Shown here piece by piece: positions 31,380-42,244 of a DNA stretch of 64,000 nucleotides; the first letter of the stretch is position 1; each line of letters starts with the position of its first letter. A program made the position numbers and the translations under genes. The notes below the pieces were generated by a model that saw nothing but the letters and a program-made list of their open reading frames with translations, ran no database searches and was not told where the DNA came from. Source of the DNA: Eublepharis macularius (lineage: Eukaryota > Chordata > Lepidosauria > Squamata > Eublepharidae); NCBI RefSeq assembly GCF_028583425.1, contig NC_072794.1, positions 31,617,232 to 31,681,231 of the forward strand, written 5' to 3'.

Positions 31380-31866
31380 CAGGGACGGATCGAGGGGGGG
31401 CGGGGGGGAGTCTGCCCCCGGCACTGCCAGGGAGGGGGCGCCGGGAGCAGCTGCCAGCTGCCGGGAGCGTGCGGGCAGTAGCACGGGCAGCCTCCCAGCC
31501 CCCCACACTGCCTTTTGCCTGCCCTGCAGGACGGGGCAGCCGGCTTGCCGCGCACCCCCTGTTCTGCGGGGCAGGCAAAAGGCAGTGTGGGGGGCTGCGA
31601 GGCCACCTACACTATTCGCCTGCCCAGCAGGACAGGAGGCAGCCGGCCACCCCCTGTCCTGCAGGGAGGCGAATGGCATGGGCGGCTTCCCAGCCCCGCA
31701 CGCTGCCTCCACCAGCGCACCGCACGGGCAGCATGCTCTGCCCTGCACAATGATGTCATAGAAGTGACATCATCACACAGTGCCGGGAGCGCGCGTGCGC
31801 ACTCAGTGCGTGCAAGGGGTCGGGCTAGGGTTGCCCTGGGCACCGGCAACCCTAGATCCGGCCCTG
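31380..31866. mobile_element. GC-rich non-autonomous hAT element (487 bp)
   Basis: Bounded by CAGGGACGGATCGAGG and CCTAGATCCGGCCCTG, inverted ends. It is flanked by a perfect 8-bp duplication CCTTCATG (31372-31379 and 31867-31874). Very GC-rich, with an internal inverted pair near CACTGCCTTTTGCCTGCCC (31506) and its inverse GGGCAGGCAAAAGGCAGTG (31569). Long open frames on both strands (up to 180 codons) arise from the composition and are not genes. Confidence 0.92.
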
Positions 31867-33691
31867 CCTTCATGCTATTCTTGCCACTGCAGTCCTGCCA
31901 AAACAGCATCCTTGGAGCAAGTTTTTCACTTGCCAACTATAACATTTATCTGTTCACGTCATATGACAGGCAATCATGTAATGGAGCCTTTGCGCCAAAG
32001 CCATTAGGGCCCTATATCAGCGTTCCTCGTGGCATTCTCCACTATATCTGGAATTAGCAGAAAGTAGAGCATGGTCCACTAAATACCAGGTTATGGCAAA
32101 GCACCTAGAGCCAGGTTACTAGAGCTTTTGCAGAGAATCTGGTTTAGGAGAGTGTAGCTCTATACCAGAAATGTAGTGTTTACATTGTTAAACGACAGTG
32201 AATTCTTTTTTATATGAAATTGTGACCTGTTGGGTCTCTTGTGAACAGAGGCTGCTACTTGAATACACAATAATACCAATTATATATGGTTAAAGTCTGA
32301 ATGTGCATTTTGTAAATTTAAAATACTTCTGTGCACTATGGAAATTCTAGTTAAAAACCCCTAGGCTGTGCAAGAAAATAAAGTCAACCAAACTCTACCC
32401 TGCACGCTGGTCCCCAACAAACATGGACATATGTGAGGCTCTAGGGCCAAACACAGTCTCCTGAAATAACTTGTAGAAAGGACACATGCGTTTGAAGGGT
32501 GGGATCTGCCTGTTGATTCTGGGTGGCGATCAGAGTTTAATACCATATTCAAGTGAACTCCTGCGTTAACTGAAAACTAACTAAATCTGATCTGGTATGA
32601 CTGATGATAAATGCTTTGAAGAAACAGTTGTTACTGATGAGTAAAAGGGAGGGTCAATTATGATTCTGTATGATGCACAATTGATAGACTATTAAGCTGC
32701 ACCTTGATATATAGATATTCAGCTGCTTGTATTATTTACACAGCATGCACAATATTACTTTTCTATGCTTGTCATGAATCCAGAATAACTTCTGTCCTCC
32801 CAGTTTCATTCTTGTAGTGTAATGAAAATTATTTAAAAGATGTCTTTTCTTTTGCCGGTCCTTTAGTACTGCCATTTGTTCAGAAGACAGCAAGCATGCA
32901 CTCCAAAAGCCAATGGCCCCAATCTAGAACCACTCATGTGCACTTTGGGGCACCAGGTGAGAATGCATATCCCATGAAAAAGAAACATCAACTTGCACCA
33001 AGGATCTTGGATGAGCACTGGTTGTGATGCAGTGGTGCATCCAGATGAGTGTGTCTCAATTGTAATCTTGTTTCTGCATATGAATGCCCCTTCTTAGGCA
33101 AGGATGAAACTGTATGAACAAATGGGTTATGTGAAGATTCTCACTGTTACCAGCATTTTTCTAAATGAAGATAGGGGCAAGAGAGGGGCATGTGGCCAGT
33201 GGTAACTAAACAGATTGCAAAATATGATTTTTGCAAGGACCTTCGGTTGTGCAAAGGCGTATTTCCAACTTTGCACTGAACATGTGAGAAATGGATTTAT
33301 GGCATAGGATCTCCCCATCTTGCACTTATGGTACAGGTAGAGTGAGAAAGAAATGTTCCTGGATAGAGTTGTTTCCATTTTTTCCATTGCTTCCCCTGCA
33401 AACCACCACAGTCTTGCGCTAAAAGGTGTCTGGGACTGAGATCCTCAGACCTTTTGGAGAAGGGGGAGTGAAAGCCTGAAAAAATAAACAGTTGCTGTTA
33501 TTGTTTACCATTAATTACCTATTGCTGTGTTTCGGAGGAGAAATCTCGATATCAGAGGGCCAACTGCCAGTTCCCCATTGACAGAGGGACAGGGAATTTC
33601 AGTCTGGCTAGCAGGAATGTCTGAGCAGAACCTTCCGGACCTAGACAATCAGATGACCATGGGGAACCAATCCCTTTCTATGTTGTACTAT

Positions 33692-33912
33692 TAGAAAAGA
33701 GCAAGAGTCCAGTAGCACCTATAAGACTAACAAAATTTGTGGTAGCGTATGAGTTTTCTCCTTCAGATACAGCTAGAAGAAGTGAGCTGCCTGTGACTCA
33801 CAAAAGGTCATACCCTACCACAAATTTTGTTAGTCTTATAGGTGCTGCGGGACTCTTGCTCGTTTCTACTGCTGCAGACAAACTAACATGGCTACCCATC
33901 TTGATCTGTGTT
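33692..33912 (+). mobile_element. Penelope-like inverted repeat with hammerhead-like core
   Basis: The left arm from 33711 (AGTAGCACCTATAAGACTAA) and the right arm (TTAGTCTTATAGGTGCT, ending about 33846) are inverted. Between them lies AGAAGAAGTGAGCTGCCTGT then GACTCACAAAAGG: a stem GTGAG/CTCAC preceded by a decayed CTGANGA-like box and followed by AAAA where GAAA is expected. The tail is GACAAACTAACATGGCTACC. The family attribution is an inference. Confidence 0.55.
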
Positions 33913-34487
33913 GTACTATGTAACTTTTAGGCCCTGCAGCTGTTCTTCTACATAAGCCATGAGTCCTTCCTTACAGGATCTGGCAGTCTTTTTCACCGTC
34001 TCTCTGCCTTCTTGATCATCTCTTTGCCTGTTGTTTTGCCTTACTTTTTCCTACTTCAAACATTTTATGCATTGGCTGCTTTCATTTTGACTTGTCATAT
34101 GCCAGGTTTGCCCTCCCCCACCTCTCATGTCTCAGCCTCCTTGCCGTGGTGCAAAGAAAAAGTACCTGACAAAAAGAAACCAAAATTTGAATTCTTTTTC
34201 AGTTTTGGCAAAAGATGCTTCTGAAATGTTCAGTGATCTCACTCCAGGGTTACTGCATTAGCGCTGTTTCTCTGACCCTCCTGGCAATGAGTGACCACAG
34301 AAGATTACCCTGTCTGAATCAGCATCAGCAGCTTAAATCAGAGGAAGCTGTCAGACAACTCAAGAAATGATGGGAACCACCTAAGCCTTAATTACTTAAA
34401 ATTAGAGTTAAAATTAGAGAAGCGTATTACATTTTTCTTATTTAGACATACCAGAGGGGACCCAGATCCACTCACAGCACCGTTTTC

Positions 34488-34655
34488 CTTTCCTCCATTT
34501 TATTCTCTCAAAAACTATCCTGCCAGGTAGGTTAAGCTGAGAGCAAGTGACTAGTCCAAGATCACCCAGTGAGCTTCCTGTGGCAGAGTGGGTATCAGAC
34601 CCAGGTCTTCCAGATCTTTGTTCAACAATTTAACCAAAATACCACACTGACTTAT
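34488..34655 (-). mobile_element. Sauria-type tRNA SINE (minus)
   Basis: On the plus strand: TTTTCCTTTCCTCCATTTTA, then CAAGTGACTAGTCCAAGATC, CACCCAGTGAGCTTCCTGTG, GCAGAGTGGGTATCAGACCC and ACCAAAATACCACACTGAC. Read in reverse this is the head-to-body order of the SINE at 52436. Confidence 0.7.
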
Positions 34656-34993
34656 CTCTAGGGGCTTCTGAGCCTTTACAGACAAAAAAGCAGTGTAGAA
34701 GGGAGTCCTTGTGAAAAGAGTTTATTATATGTGCTGGGGTGCTCGAGCTAACACAAGTAAATGGTGCCCACCTCAATGAATAATGTCCTATATAACCAGT
34801 TGTTAACATTGTATGGTAGCATCGCTGTATACAGCAAACAGATATCATTGGACTTCTGAAGCCAGGATATTCTGAAAGGGGAATGAGAAACTAATTGTGT
34901 TGATTTTCAGTACGGAAGATGTTGGCGAGAAACCCAAAATCAAGAGCACTGGGTTTAGGGGGCGGGGGGAGAAGAAGAGCTATCTCATGCAAG

Positions 34994-35083
34994 GGTAAGG
35001 TAAACGTAGTCCCCTGTGCAAGCACCGAGTCATTACTGACCCATGGGGGGACGTCGCATCACGACATTTTCTTGGCAGACTAA
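34994..35083 (+). mobile_element. L2-like LINE 3' fragment
   Basis: GGTAAGGTAAACGTAGTCCC, then CTGTGCAAGCACCGAGTCAT and GGGGGGACGTCGCATCACGA with TTTTCTTGGCAGAC. This matches the widespread reptilian L2-type 3' fragment. It stops at a short hairpin at 35082. Confidence 0.55.
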
Positions 35084-35129
35084 ATGTCACCCTCTTATCA
35101 TCTCATGCAAAGATGATGATAAAAGGGTG

Positions 35130-35250
35130 ACATTTTTAAAAAGACAAATTAACAAGACACCAGGGCTTGATGGCATTCACCTGCTTTTTCTTAAAGAACA
35201 CAAATGCAAAACTGCTGCGCTTGTGGAGGAAAGAGGTAACATTCATTAAA
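35130..35250 (+). pseudogene. LINE reverse transcriptase scrap
   Basis: The frame reads RQINKTPGLDGIHLLFLKEH, which resembles the NKSPGPDGI...LKE block at the start of CR1/L2-type reverse transcriptase domains. It is only about 40 codons long with no adjoining motif, so it is a fragment. Confidence 0.4.
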
Positions 35251-35879
35251 AGCAGCCCTTGCAGATGAGATCACTTAAAGTAATGCTAGTTATGCTTCAT
35301 ATAAAATGTAGCTGATATGGAATTTGCTGGCATAAAATGTAAAAATGCTCATTAACTGAGGATGCTTTAAAAAACGTTAGACATCTAGAGCTATCTTCCC
35401 AGTATATATACCCACCTTCTGTTCCTCTTTTTCATTTAGATTCAAATGAAGAGAATGTTTGATCTGCTCCCTTGTAGAGCAAATGAGCTGGGTTTTCTAC
35501 ACTTGGAATAATAATTATAATGAAAACAAATTCTTCACAAAGATTCCGTTGGATGAAGGTTGATTTTGAACATGCTTAGTTCATTCCAGAATCTGGCGTA
35601 GCTTTGAACAGAAATGGTATTCCTTCAGGGTACAAGCAACTCCTGAACAAAGCCATATTCGACATAAATGAGATTCCTCCTCTTGAGGAATTGGACTTGC
35701 CCTGAAAGTTGTCTTTAAAGTGGAGTCTTTCTGTATTAAAACCTTTTTTCCAGTTCTTCTGCCATCCTTCCCCACTCCCTCTTGGCTTGCTGCCAGGGGC
35801 GTTTGCTGCTGTTTGTAATCTGTTGAGAACCGCCCCTACGAATGGCTAAGAAGAAACTGTTAAGTGTCTCCCTGCACGG

Positions 35880-36115
35880 GGCATGGGCTTGGCCCTTTCT
35901 TAAAAAAATCCACTAGGTGAGTCATGCTGAAGGTAAGCATTTTTTTCTCTTCCTGTCTAGAGTGATTCAAGCAGAGGAGGTGATAAAGCTACCTGAAACA
36001 GGGAGGGGGAAAGGAGAAATGGTCTGCAGCTGCAAGGCCGCTTGATCTCCAGATTTTAGCTTAAGAGTGAGTTCAACTGGAGCATCTTGGAGGACATAAT
36101 CCTGATTTCCCTGGA
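35880..36115 (+). promoter_or_regulatory. LAMC2: Putative LAMC2 promoter and 5' UTR
   Basis: The 236 bases upstream of the LAMC2 start codon. A perfect AP-1 site TGAGTCA lies at 35918-35924, about 190 bp before the ATG. AP-1 sites are known regulators of human LAMC2 in epithelia, so the position is meaningful. No convincing TATA box is seen. The transcription start is not determined, but a 5' UTR of about 120 bp would place the AP-1 site roughly 80 bp upstream of it (inference). Confidence 0.55.
35918..35924 (+). promoter_or_regulatory. LAMC2: AP-1 consensus site TGAGTCA
   Basis: Exact TGAGTCA heptamer in the context CTAGGTGAGTCATGCTGAAG, upstream of LAMC2 exon 1. Confidence 0.6.
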
Positions 36116-36200
36116 ATGGCTGCACACTGGCTGGTAACTCTGAGCTGCCTTGCCTCCTCGCTCCACTTTCCTGCAGCTGTTGGCACTCAACGAAGAGAAG
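36116..36200 (+). CDS. LAMC2: LAMC2 exon 1: start codon and signal peptide
   Basis: ATG at 36116-36118, with purine at -3 and G at +4. It encodes MAAHWLVTLSCLASSLHFPA then AVGTQRRE and one base of the next codon, before GTGAGG. The hydrophobic core followed by AVG and a charged stretch is a signal peptide. RRE plus a phase-1 end agrees with the human gamma-2 start, where the signal peptide is likewise followed by RRE and CDC. Exon 2 begins with the two bases needed (CC, giving Ala) and then Cys-Asp-Cys. The coding part is only 85 bp. Antisense open frames over it are shadows. Confidence 0.87.
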
Positions 36201-37149
36201 GTGAGGCTTTACAGACATAAAAATCACCCTACTTTTGTTTTGGAAATAGATTCCTTTTAACAGCAGCCTTTCCCCCCTTTTAGCCTCCAGTTAGAAGGGT
36301 TCTCCAATGGTTGTCTAACCACTAGATATGCAGGAGAACTATTTTCTCTCCTTTCAGAGCATGTGGAACTTCCCAGGAGCTGGGCAGTACAGCTTTTCAG
36401 CCAGTGGTGATCTGGCTGTGACAGGGCCAGTGCTTCATAACAAGCCACACTTCCTTCCCCGGGTCTTGGTCCCCCATTCACCTCCAGCCCTGGTTACACC
36501 AGCTGAACTTGGAGATGGATGGGAAAGCATTCACTGTTGTTGCCTAGCAACTGCAAGCTGGCTTACTTATTCTGTGTGCCCTGCTTGGGAGGTTGGAGTG
36601 TTAGCATCCAATAGAAAGACCAGTTAGTGACTGAGATTAATGTTCCATCCATCCTGTAAATATATCAGCCATGGTTCATAAGCAGGAATCAGTTGTGGAT
36701 GGGTATTGTTCTCCGTAGCTAATACTGCCATTGCATTTCTTCATTGCTAAATTGGACTATAGCTCATTCAGGGACCTTTAAAAATAGTATGCTTTCTGTG
36801 CCTGCCCCGCAAGTCGTTATATGTTTTACATTTTTTCTATACTTTTTCTACACTTCCAAGGACAATACAAGGATGTGAAGGGGGGCTTTTAAAATCAACT
36901 TTTGAAGGGGTTTCGGAGCTCTCACTGAAGACAGATATTCAGTTTTTTAGGGCATGTCAAGCAAACATATGCTATTTACGTGTGTACTTGTTTAACAGCA
37001 TTCAATGTGTTCACCACAAAGATCATTGGTATTAACGTGATTTCTGCTGTGCAGTTCTGTCAGGACTGAGCTGTGCCAAAGTGTCTTTAGAACTGATTAT
37101 ATGTGCTTGACACTTTCACAGTGTATTAAGGAGTACTCAAACTTTTAGG

Positions 37150-37480
37150 GCCTGTGGGCACCTTTGGAATTTTAAGAAGGGGTGGTGACCACCATCCCAA
37201 AATGGCTTCCACAGGAGGTGGAGCCAAATGGAATACCTCCCTCCTCACACCTCCTGGGAAGAAGGAAAGCCTGGAGGGGTAATGGAATCACATGCTGACT
37301 GAGAAAAGCCCAGGTACTTACCAGTCTTCCTGATCTTCCAGTGGAAAACCCTGTCATTTGATTGAGGGCAGCCAGTAACAAGCCCTGTCTTCCAGTGTCA
37401 CCACCCACTTTCTGAAAAGCTTGGAGGGCCCCAAGGGAAATACTAGTGGGCCCCAAGGCGCCCATGGGATCCCTGCTGTA
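37150..37480. mobile_element. Old hAT-like repeat remnant
   Basis: Starts near ACTCAAACTTTTAGGGCCTG, with TGTGGGCACCTTTGGAATTT and CACAGGAGGTGGAGCC. Ends near GGCGCCCATGGGATCCCTGC. This resembles a reptilian hAT-type non-autonomous repeat. Ends and duplication are not defined. Confidence 0.4.
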
Positions 37481-40400
37481 TATTCTTGTTAATTCTCCCA
37501 CAACTGTGGGAGTGTGTTGTTCGTTTTAACCAGGCGATGATACAGCATTATGCTAAGTATTCTGAGATTAGATCCACTAAAAAAGGGGGGTGGGGGGATC
37601 GCCATTCAAAATGGGCTCCTGAGAGAGGTCCTATAACAACACTGATAATGCCCAGGTTTACTTCAATTATTATCTTACCTCTAAAAGATGAGCCCTCCCT
37701 CAAGGTGTGACATTTTCACAGTGGGAAGAGGGAAGCCGTCACAGATGACTAAAGGGCACACACAAATCAAAGACATTTCTTTGAGAAACAATATTTTGCC
37801 AGTGGAGCAGTTTGAAATCTCAGAGGTGTAATGTAGATAAATATTAAAATTTCGGGACATTTTGAAGCCATAAAAACAAATTTTCCCAATTTTTTGAAAA
37901 TTTGGGAAACGTATGCAACACTTACTTATGACGCCTAAACTTATTTTATTGTTATAACAAAACATGCTTCATGTATATGTTAATTAGCATAGAAAACTGT
38001 AGTGCTTGGCATATTTGTTAAATTTAAAAGGATTAATGCCTGAGTTTTCTTCTAGCAAAACTGCAAATACAGCCAATACTAGGGAGAGAGAATTATGTAT
38101 CCTGTGTGGCCAGAGCACATGTATCTTAATTTTTGCCATCTGAGAGGCAGGAAGAGATAAAAGATTACACTTTAAAAAAATGTAGAAAACAAAAAGCGTT
38201 AGTTGGACAAACAGTTATACAGTAACAAAAAGATTAATAGTATATTTTGATACTGAGTTAAACTTTATAACATTGAACTAGTCAATTAGTGTACATTCTT
38301 GGAACTAGTCAGTTCATGTACATGGCTCATTAATTGTGGACAAAATTAGTCTCATTTAAACAATAAATTGTATATTCCTACAGTATACACAGGATTTATC
38401 ATTATCTAATGCTGTATATTTTTACATTAAAAGTCTTCATAGTATGCATTCTGAGTGAATAATATCTTATCTTTAAAAATCTCAGACATTTAACTAATTC
38501 CAAATGGGAAAATATTTCCTAGGAGTTTACTTTACTATTTTTTTCATTGGACTTTTAAAGATTTTAGGGATTTAAAAAAAAAAATCTGGGAATTTTGTGG
38601 GCCACCTCACCCTGTTCCAGGAAATTGCAGGAAATCTCCAGGAATTTCCCAGTCTGACATTGGCAACCCCATCCTCGTACTTTCAATGAAGAATCCTAGA
38701 AGCTATGTACTTGACTCGCACTTCTGAGAATTCCCCATTATAAATTGCTAGATGTGACAAAAGAATAGTTCTGAAGGAGGGAATGGCCGTTAAATCTCTC
38801 CCTCCCAAATGTGACCACAGAAAGGTAGATGCTTCCAGACAGTCTTCTAAATCCAGGCCTGTTTTTATTTCTTTTAATTTATTAAAATATTTCACATTAA
38901 AATTATGCAACTTACGTGGGTTACAATCAGCTATACAATTATTAAAACATCAATATAAGAAATATTACTACTGAACAAATGAATCAAGCTGATGAATAAT
39001 GTTGATGGATTGCTTCCTATTCAATGATTTATGATTGTGGACTGATGGTTTTTCCTCCTGTCTTCTTTTTTTCCTTCTTACCTATCTCATGTAGGTGTAA
39101 TTAATCCCGCATTCTTTTCAGTTTGCAAGCAGTTAGATTGTCTTTGATTAAAAGCTGGAATTTCTTTCATCGGCTGTTGTTCTATGGACAGCATTAAGCT
39201 GCTTCTGCAGTAATCATTGGGAGCGGTCACTGTGATTTTCAATAATATTACTGTTTCTGCAAACAGCATGTCCCCAGGTTCTTGTCCAGAAGTGTGTTCA
39301 GTAATGTTGAAGCATCCTTGTTGTGGAGATGCTCTTGCCTCTTGTACAAGATGGAAAGCTGTCTTCTGTTTGCCTTTCTATAGCACTGGGGCCTCTACTG
39401 CTTTCTGCAGGGCTTCTTCTGAGAATTTCAAATTATGTGCTTTGAACAAACTACTCTATAGAGAATGTTCATGTCAGGTCTTAGTCTGTGGAGCAGGGAC
39501 AAAAAGCACTGGGCCACGCCAGGCGTTCCTGCAGCTGCTGCAGAGCCTTGGGAGGGGCGCACTAGTCCTCCCCACCCCCTCTTAAGCAAGCCGTATTGGC
39601 AGCGGCAACTCTTTATCTTCACACAGGCCAGAGTGCGCCTGCACAGGGATAAAAAGTGAGTCATCATCATTACGGCTTGCCTTTTATATAGTAGGATGAT
39701 TAGAATTTTGTTATGATAAGGACCTTTCTAGATGTGACTTTAATTCTGTGTATCTTAAGTAAATTAAATTTAATTAATTAAATTAAATTGATATTTGCAT
39801 ACCCACACTTGGTTAATTTACAAAGGAATCTGATATAGCAGCCATTTTGTGGTGAAAGGCCCACTGGCTCAACAAGGTTGGGGATATTAGCCTGTAGAAA
39901 GGTTTTAAGTGGCATTTTCAAGGAGAGGGTTATGTCACACTACTTCATCTGATTTAGCATGAAATCCAGCTGTGACCCATCTCCTTCATGGCTATAGAAT
40001 ACAATTATTTTCCAGGTAAAGCTTCTCCAACACAAGCGGAATGAACTTAGAAATATCAGCCATTTTCCATGCACCGCATAAACAAAGGGACTTGTTATTG
40101 CCTTTAATAGTTTACTTTATTAAAAATCAATCTGCTTTACTTCAGATGTTACAGGTGCACTGGGGTGCAAGTTGGCATTAAACTATGGTTCAGTTATGTC
40201 TGATGGCTTCGACTGCTCTGGTGAATGCATTAATCCTTCTGCCTGAATGAACAAAGTGGAAAGCGTTGACCCTAGAATAGCCCCCTTGTAAAGACTAGAA
40301 ATTGCCTGCCAAGGTAATAGGCACCCAAAGAAACAATCTGGCAAATTGATTGTTCGGGGCCAAGTGAAGGTTATACATTGTCCAAGAAATGGAATAAAGA

Positions 40401-40732
40401 AGACACATACTTTGAAATTTATGCATAATTCAGATTCTTACTGAAGGCCTTGCTGGCCTGCTCTTATGATGAAAGAGAAAGAATGCAGGACCTAGTCTAG
40501 GGCTTGAACCAGGAATCTTAGGATATGGGAAGAACTGGGCCTAGTCTGGTGAGGCCTGCTTAATCCCCAGCATCCTATTCAGGCAGAGAAAAAAATAAGG
40601 TATACAGCAACATACTATTCAAATGGCAGGTAGTTTGGAACCTCAACATTATCCAGGGCTGGTAGAAATAGTGAAGCCTGCATGTAGGATTCTTAGCCCT
40701 GTACTAGCATATTCTGGGAGCTGGGTGGGGCG

Positions 40733-40790
40733 TAGGGTTGCCAGTCCCCTGCTAGGGGCAGAGGATACCCCGCTCCCTGGAGGACAGGGA
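40733..40790 (+). mobile_element. Truncated TAGGGTTGCCAG element
   Basis: TAGGGTTGCCAGTCCCCTGC, then AGGGGCAGAGGATACCCCGC, equal to one end of the family at 46191-46632. It is truncated at the right. Confidence 0.5.
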
Positions 40791-41043
40791 ACATTACTGA
40801 CACTGTGATATCACTTAGTACTATAGGTGGGCACGAACCACGAAAAAACGAACCATGCAGAGGAACAGGAGAACCAACCCTTCAGCAGCATCTGTGCAGG
40901 GTGATCTTGGTGGCTGGGTATCTGGTGTGCTTCTTTAGTTGCATCTCATCAACACAATGTTATATGGTATTTGTATATGAAAGCATCATTGTTTAGAGCC
41001 ATCACCTCCAGATGGTGCAACCAATATAGGTGAAGGTGTAAGG

Positions 41044-41250
41044 TAGGGTTACCAACCTCCTGGTGACGGCTGGAGGTCTCCCAGAATTGCAGCACATTTT
41101 CAGGCAACAGGGATCAATTCCCCTAGAGAAAATGGCTAATTTGAAATGTGGCATCTATGGAATTATGCCCTACTGAGGTCCCTCCCCTTCTTAAATGCTT
41201 CCCTCCCCAAGGCTTCACCCCCAAATCGCCAAGTATTTGCCAAACGGGAT
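41044..41250 (+). mobile_element. TAGGGTTGCCAACCTCC-type element, 3' end lost
   Basis: TAGGGTTACCAACCTCCTGG, TCCCAGAATTGCAGCACATT, AATTCCCCTAGAGAAAATGG, TATGGAATTATGCCCTACTG, GGCTTCACCCCCAAATCGCC. The block order matches the full-length form at 50193-50380. The expected CAACCCTA end is missing. Confidence 0.55.
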
Positions 41251-42155
41251 TTGTATCTGTACTGGAGATAAGCTTTGTATCTGTACTGGAGATAAGCTCT
41301 TGCCTAAGCAATTCTAAACTGTTTTTCCTTTGTAGACAATGTGACTGTTTAATTGTTGGTGCAATGAACTATGGAGTCAAAGAGAGAGAAAACTATCAGT
41401 TGTGTGCTTTAAAGTCTGAGCACAGACCAGTCTTGAGTCTCTCTGTGTACGCAGTTTTATTCTGAAGGCCCTATTAGGTACTGAGAATTCCATTCAGAAA
41501 GCTTCATGAAGGAACACAACACGCAAAAACAGCACCGGGAAGTGTGAAAAATTATCTTGTTAAAAAAACATGCAATTATCATGATGTAATCGCCTCCAAA
41601 CACTCCTCTGACAGGCTCAAGAAGATGGAGTGGAATCGAACTGTGATTGGGTGATGTAATCTCGCACTTGGTGTTGAGCTTTGGGTGTGAAAATTGCCAT
41701 GTAGAGGGAATGATACATATCAGTTAATGTAATCAGGAATCTTTGCCATATTAGGTTATTTAGTTTAGGGAAAATATGGGCAAGTTATGTCATGCATACC
41801 TTCTCTAGTTTGTGTGTGTGAGGAAGAAATCAACCAGCTCCCAGGATTTGAATGGGGGCTTAAGTGACTGAATGTTCCTCTGGTGGGGGGAAGGACTCCT
41901 TGCACATTAAAAAAATGACTATATTAGACAGAAAGCTGGATTAGAATCCCTTCCTCTGACATCTGGCTTTCTATGAAAGGATTTTTTTATAAGAAGATTT
42001 ACTCAGTCATTGGAAAAAGCATGGATTGCCTGCTATATATTAAGTATCTCAAACCATGGTTTGTTCTAAAATATGATTAGTGCAAACTAGTGAAAAAGTG
42101 TGATGTCGGAAGATCTATGCCTTGAAAACCTCTTGAAACAAATCGAAGGAAGGTA

Positions 42156-42161
<6 letters not shown>

Positions 42162-42242
<81 letters not shown>
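42162..42242 (+). repeat. Compound microsatellite (CT)n(AC)n
   Basis: About 19 CT units (42162-42200) followed directly by about 21 AC units (42201-42242), uninterrupted. It lies in LAMC2 intron 1 and is likely polymorphic. Confidence 0.97.

Positions 42243-42244
<2 letters not shown>

Larger units (their letters stand above)
22666..36115. other. LAMC1-LAMC2 intergenic region
   Basis: About 13.4 kb with no protein-coding gene that I can support. It holds two clear hAT elements (23672-24104, 26355-26614), a TAGG-type element (27539-27748), a large inverted repeat (28161-28405), minus-strand L1 pieces (28742-29135, 29690-30340), a GC-rich hAT element (31380-31866), a Penelope-like palindrome (33692-33912), a minus-strand SINE (34488-34655), a LINE RT scrap (35130-35250) and the LAMC2 promoter. 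Stretches 22900-23640, 24115-26350, 32000-33680 and 35260-35880 show nothing I recognise. Confidence 0.8.

Noticed and set aside
31288-32057. Long ORFs on both strands (157, 180, 144, 140 codons)
   Set aside because: They overlap the GC-rich hAT element 31380-31866 with its perfect target duplication. The frames on both strands are of equal length, as expected from composition.
42161-42242. ORFs made of Ser-Leu and Thr-His repeats
   Set aside because: They are translations of the CT/AC microsatellite.
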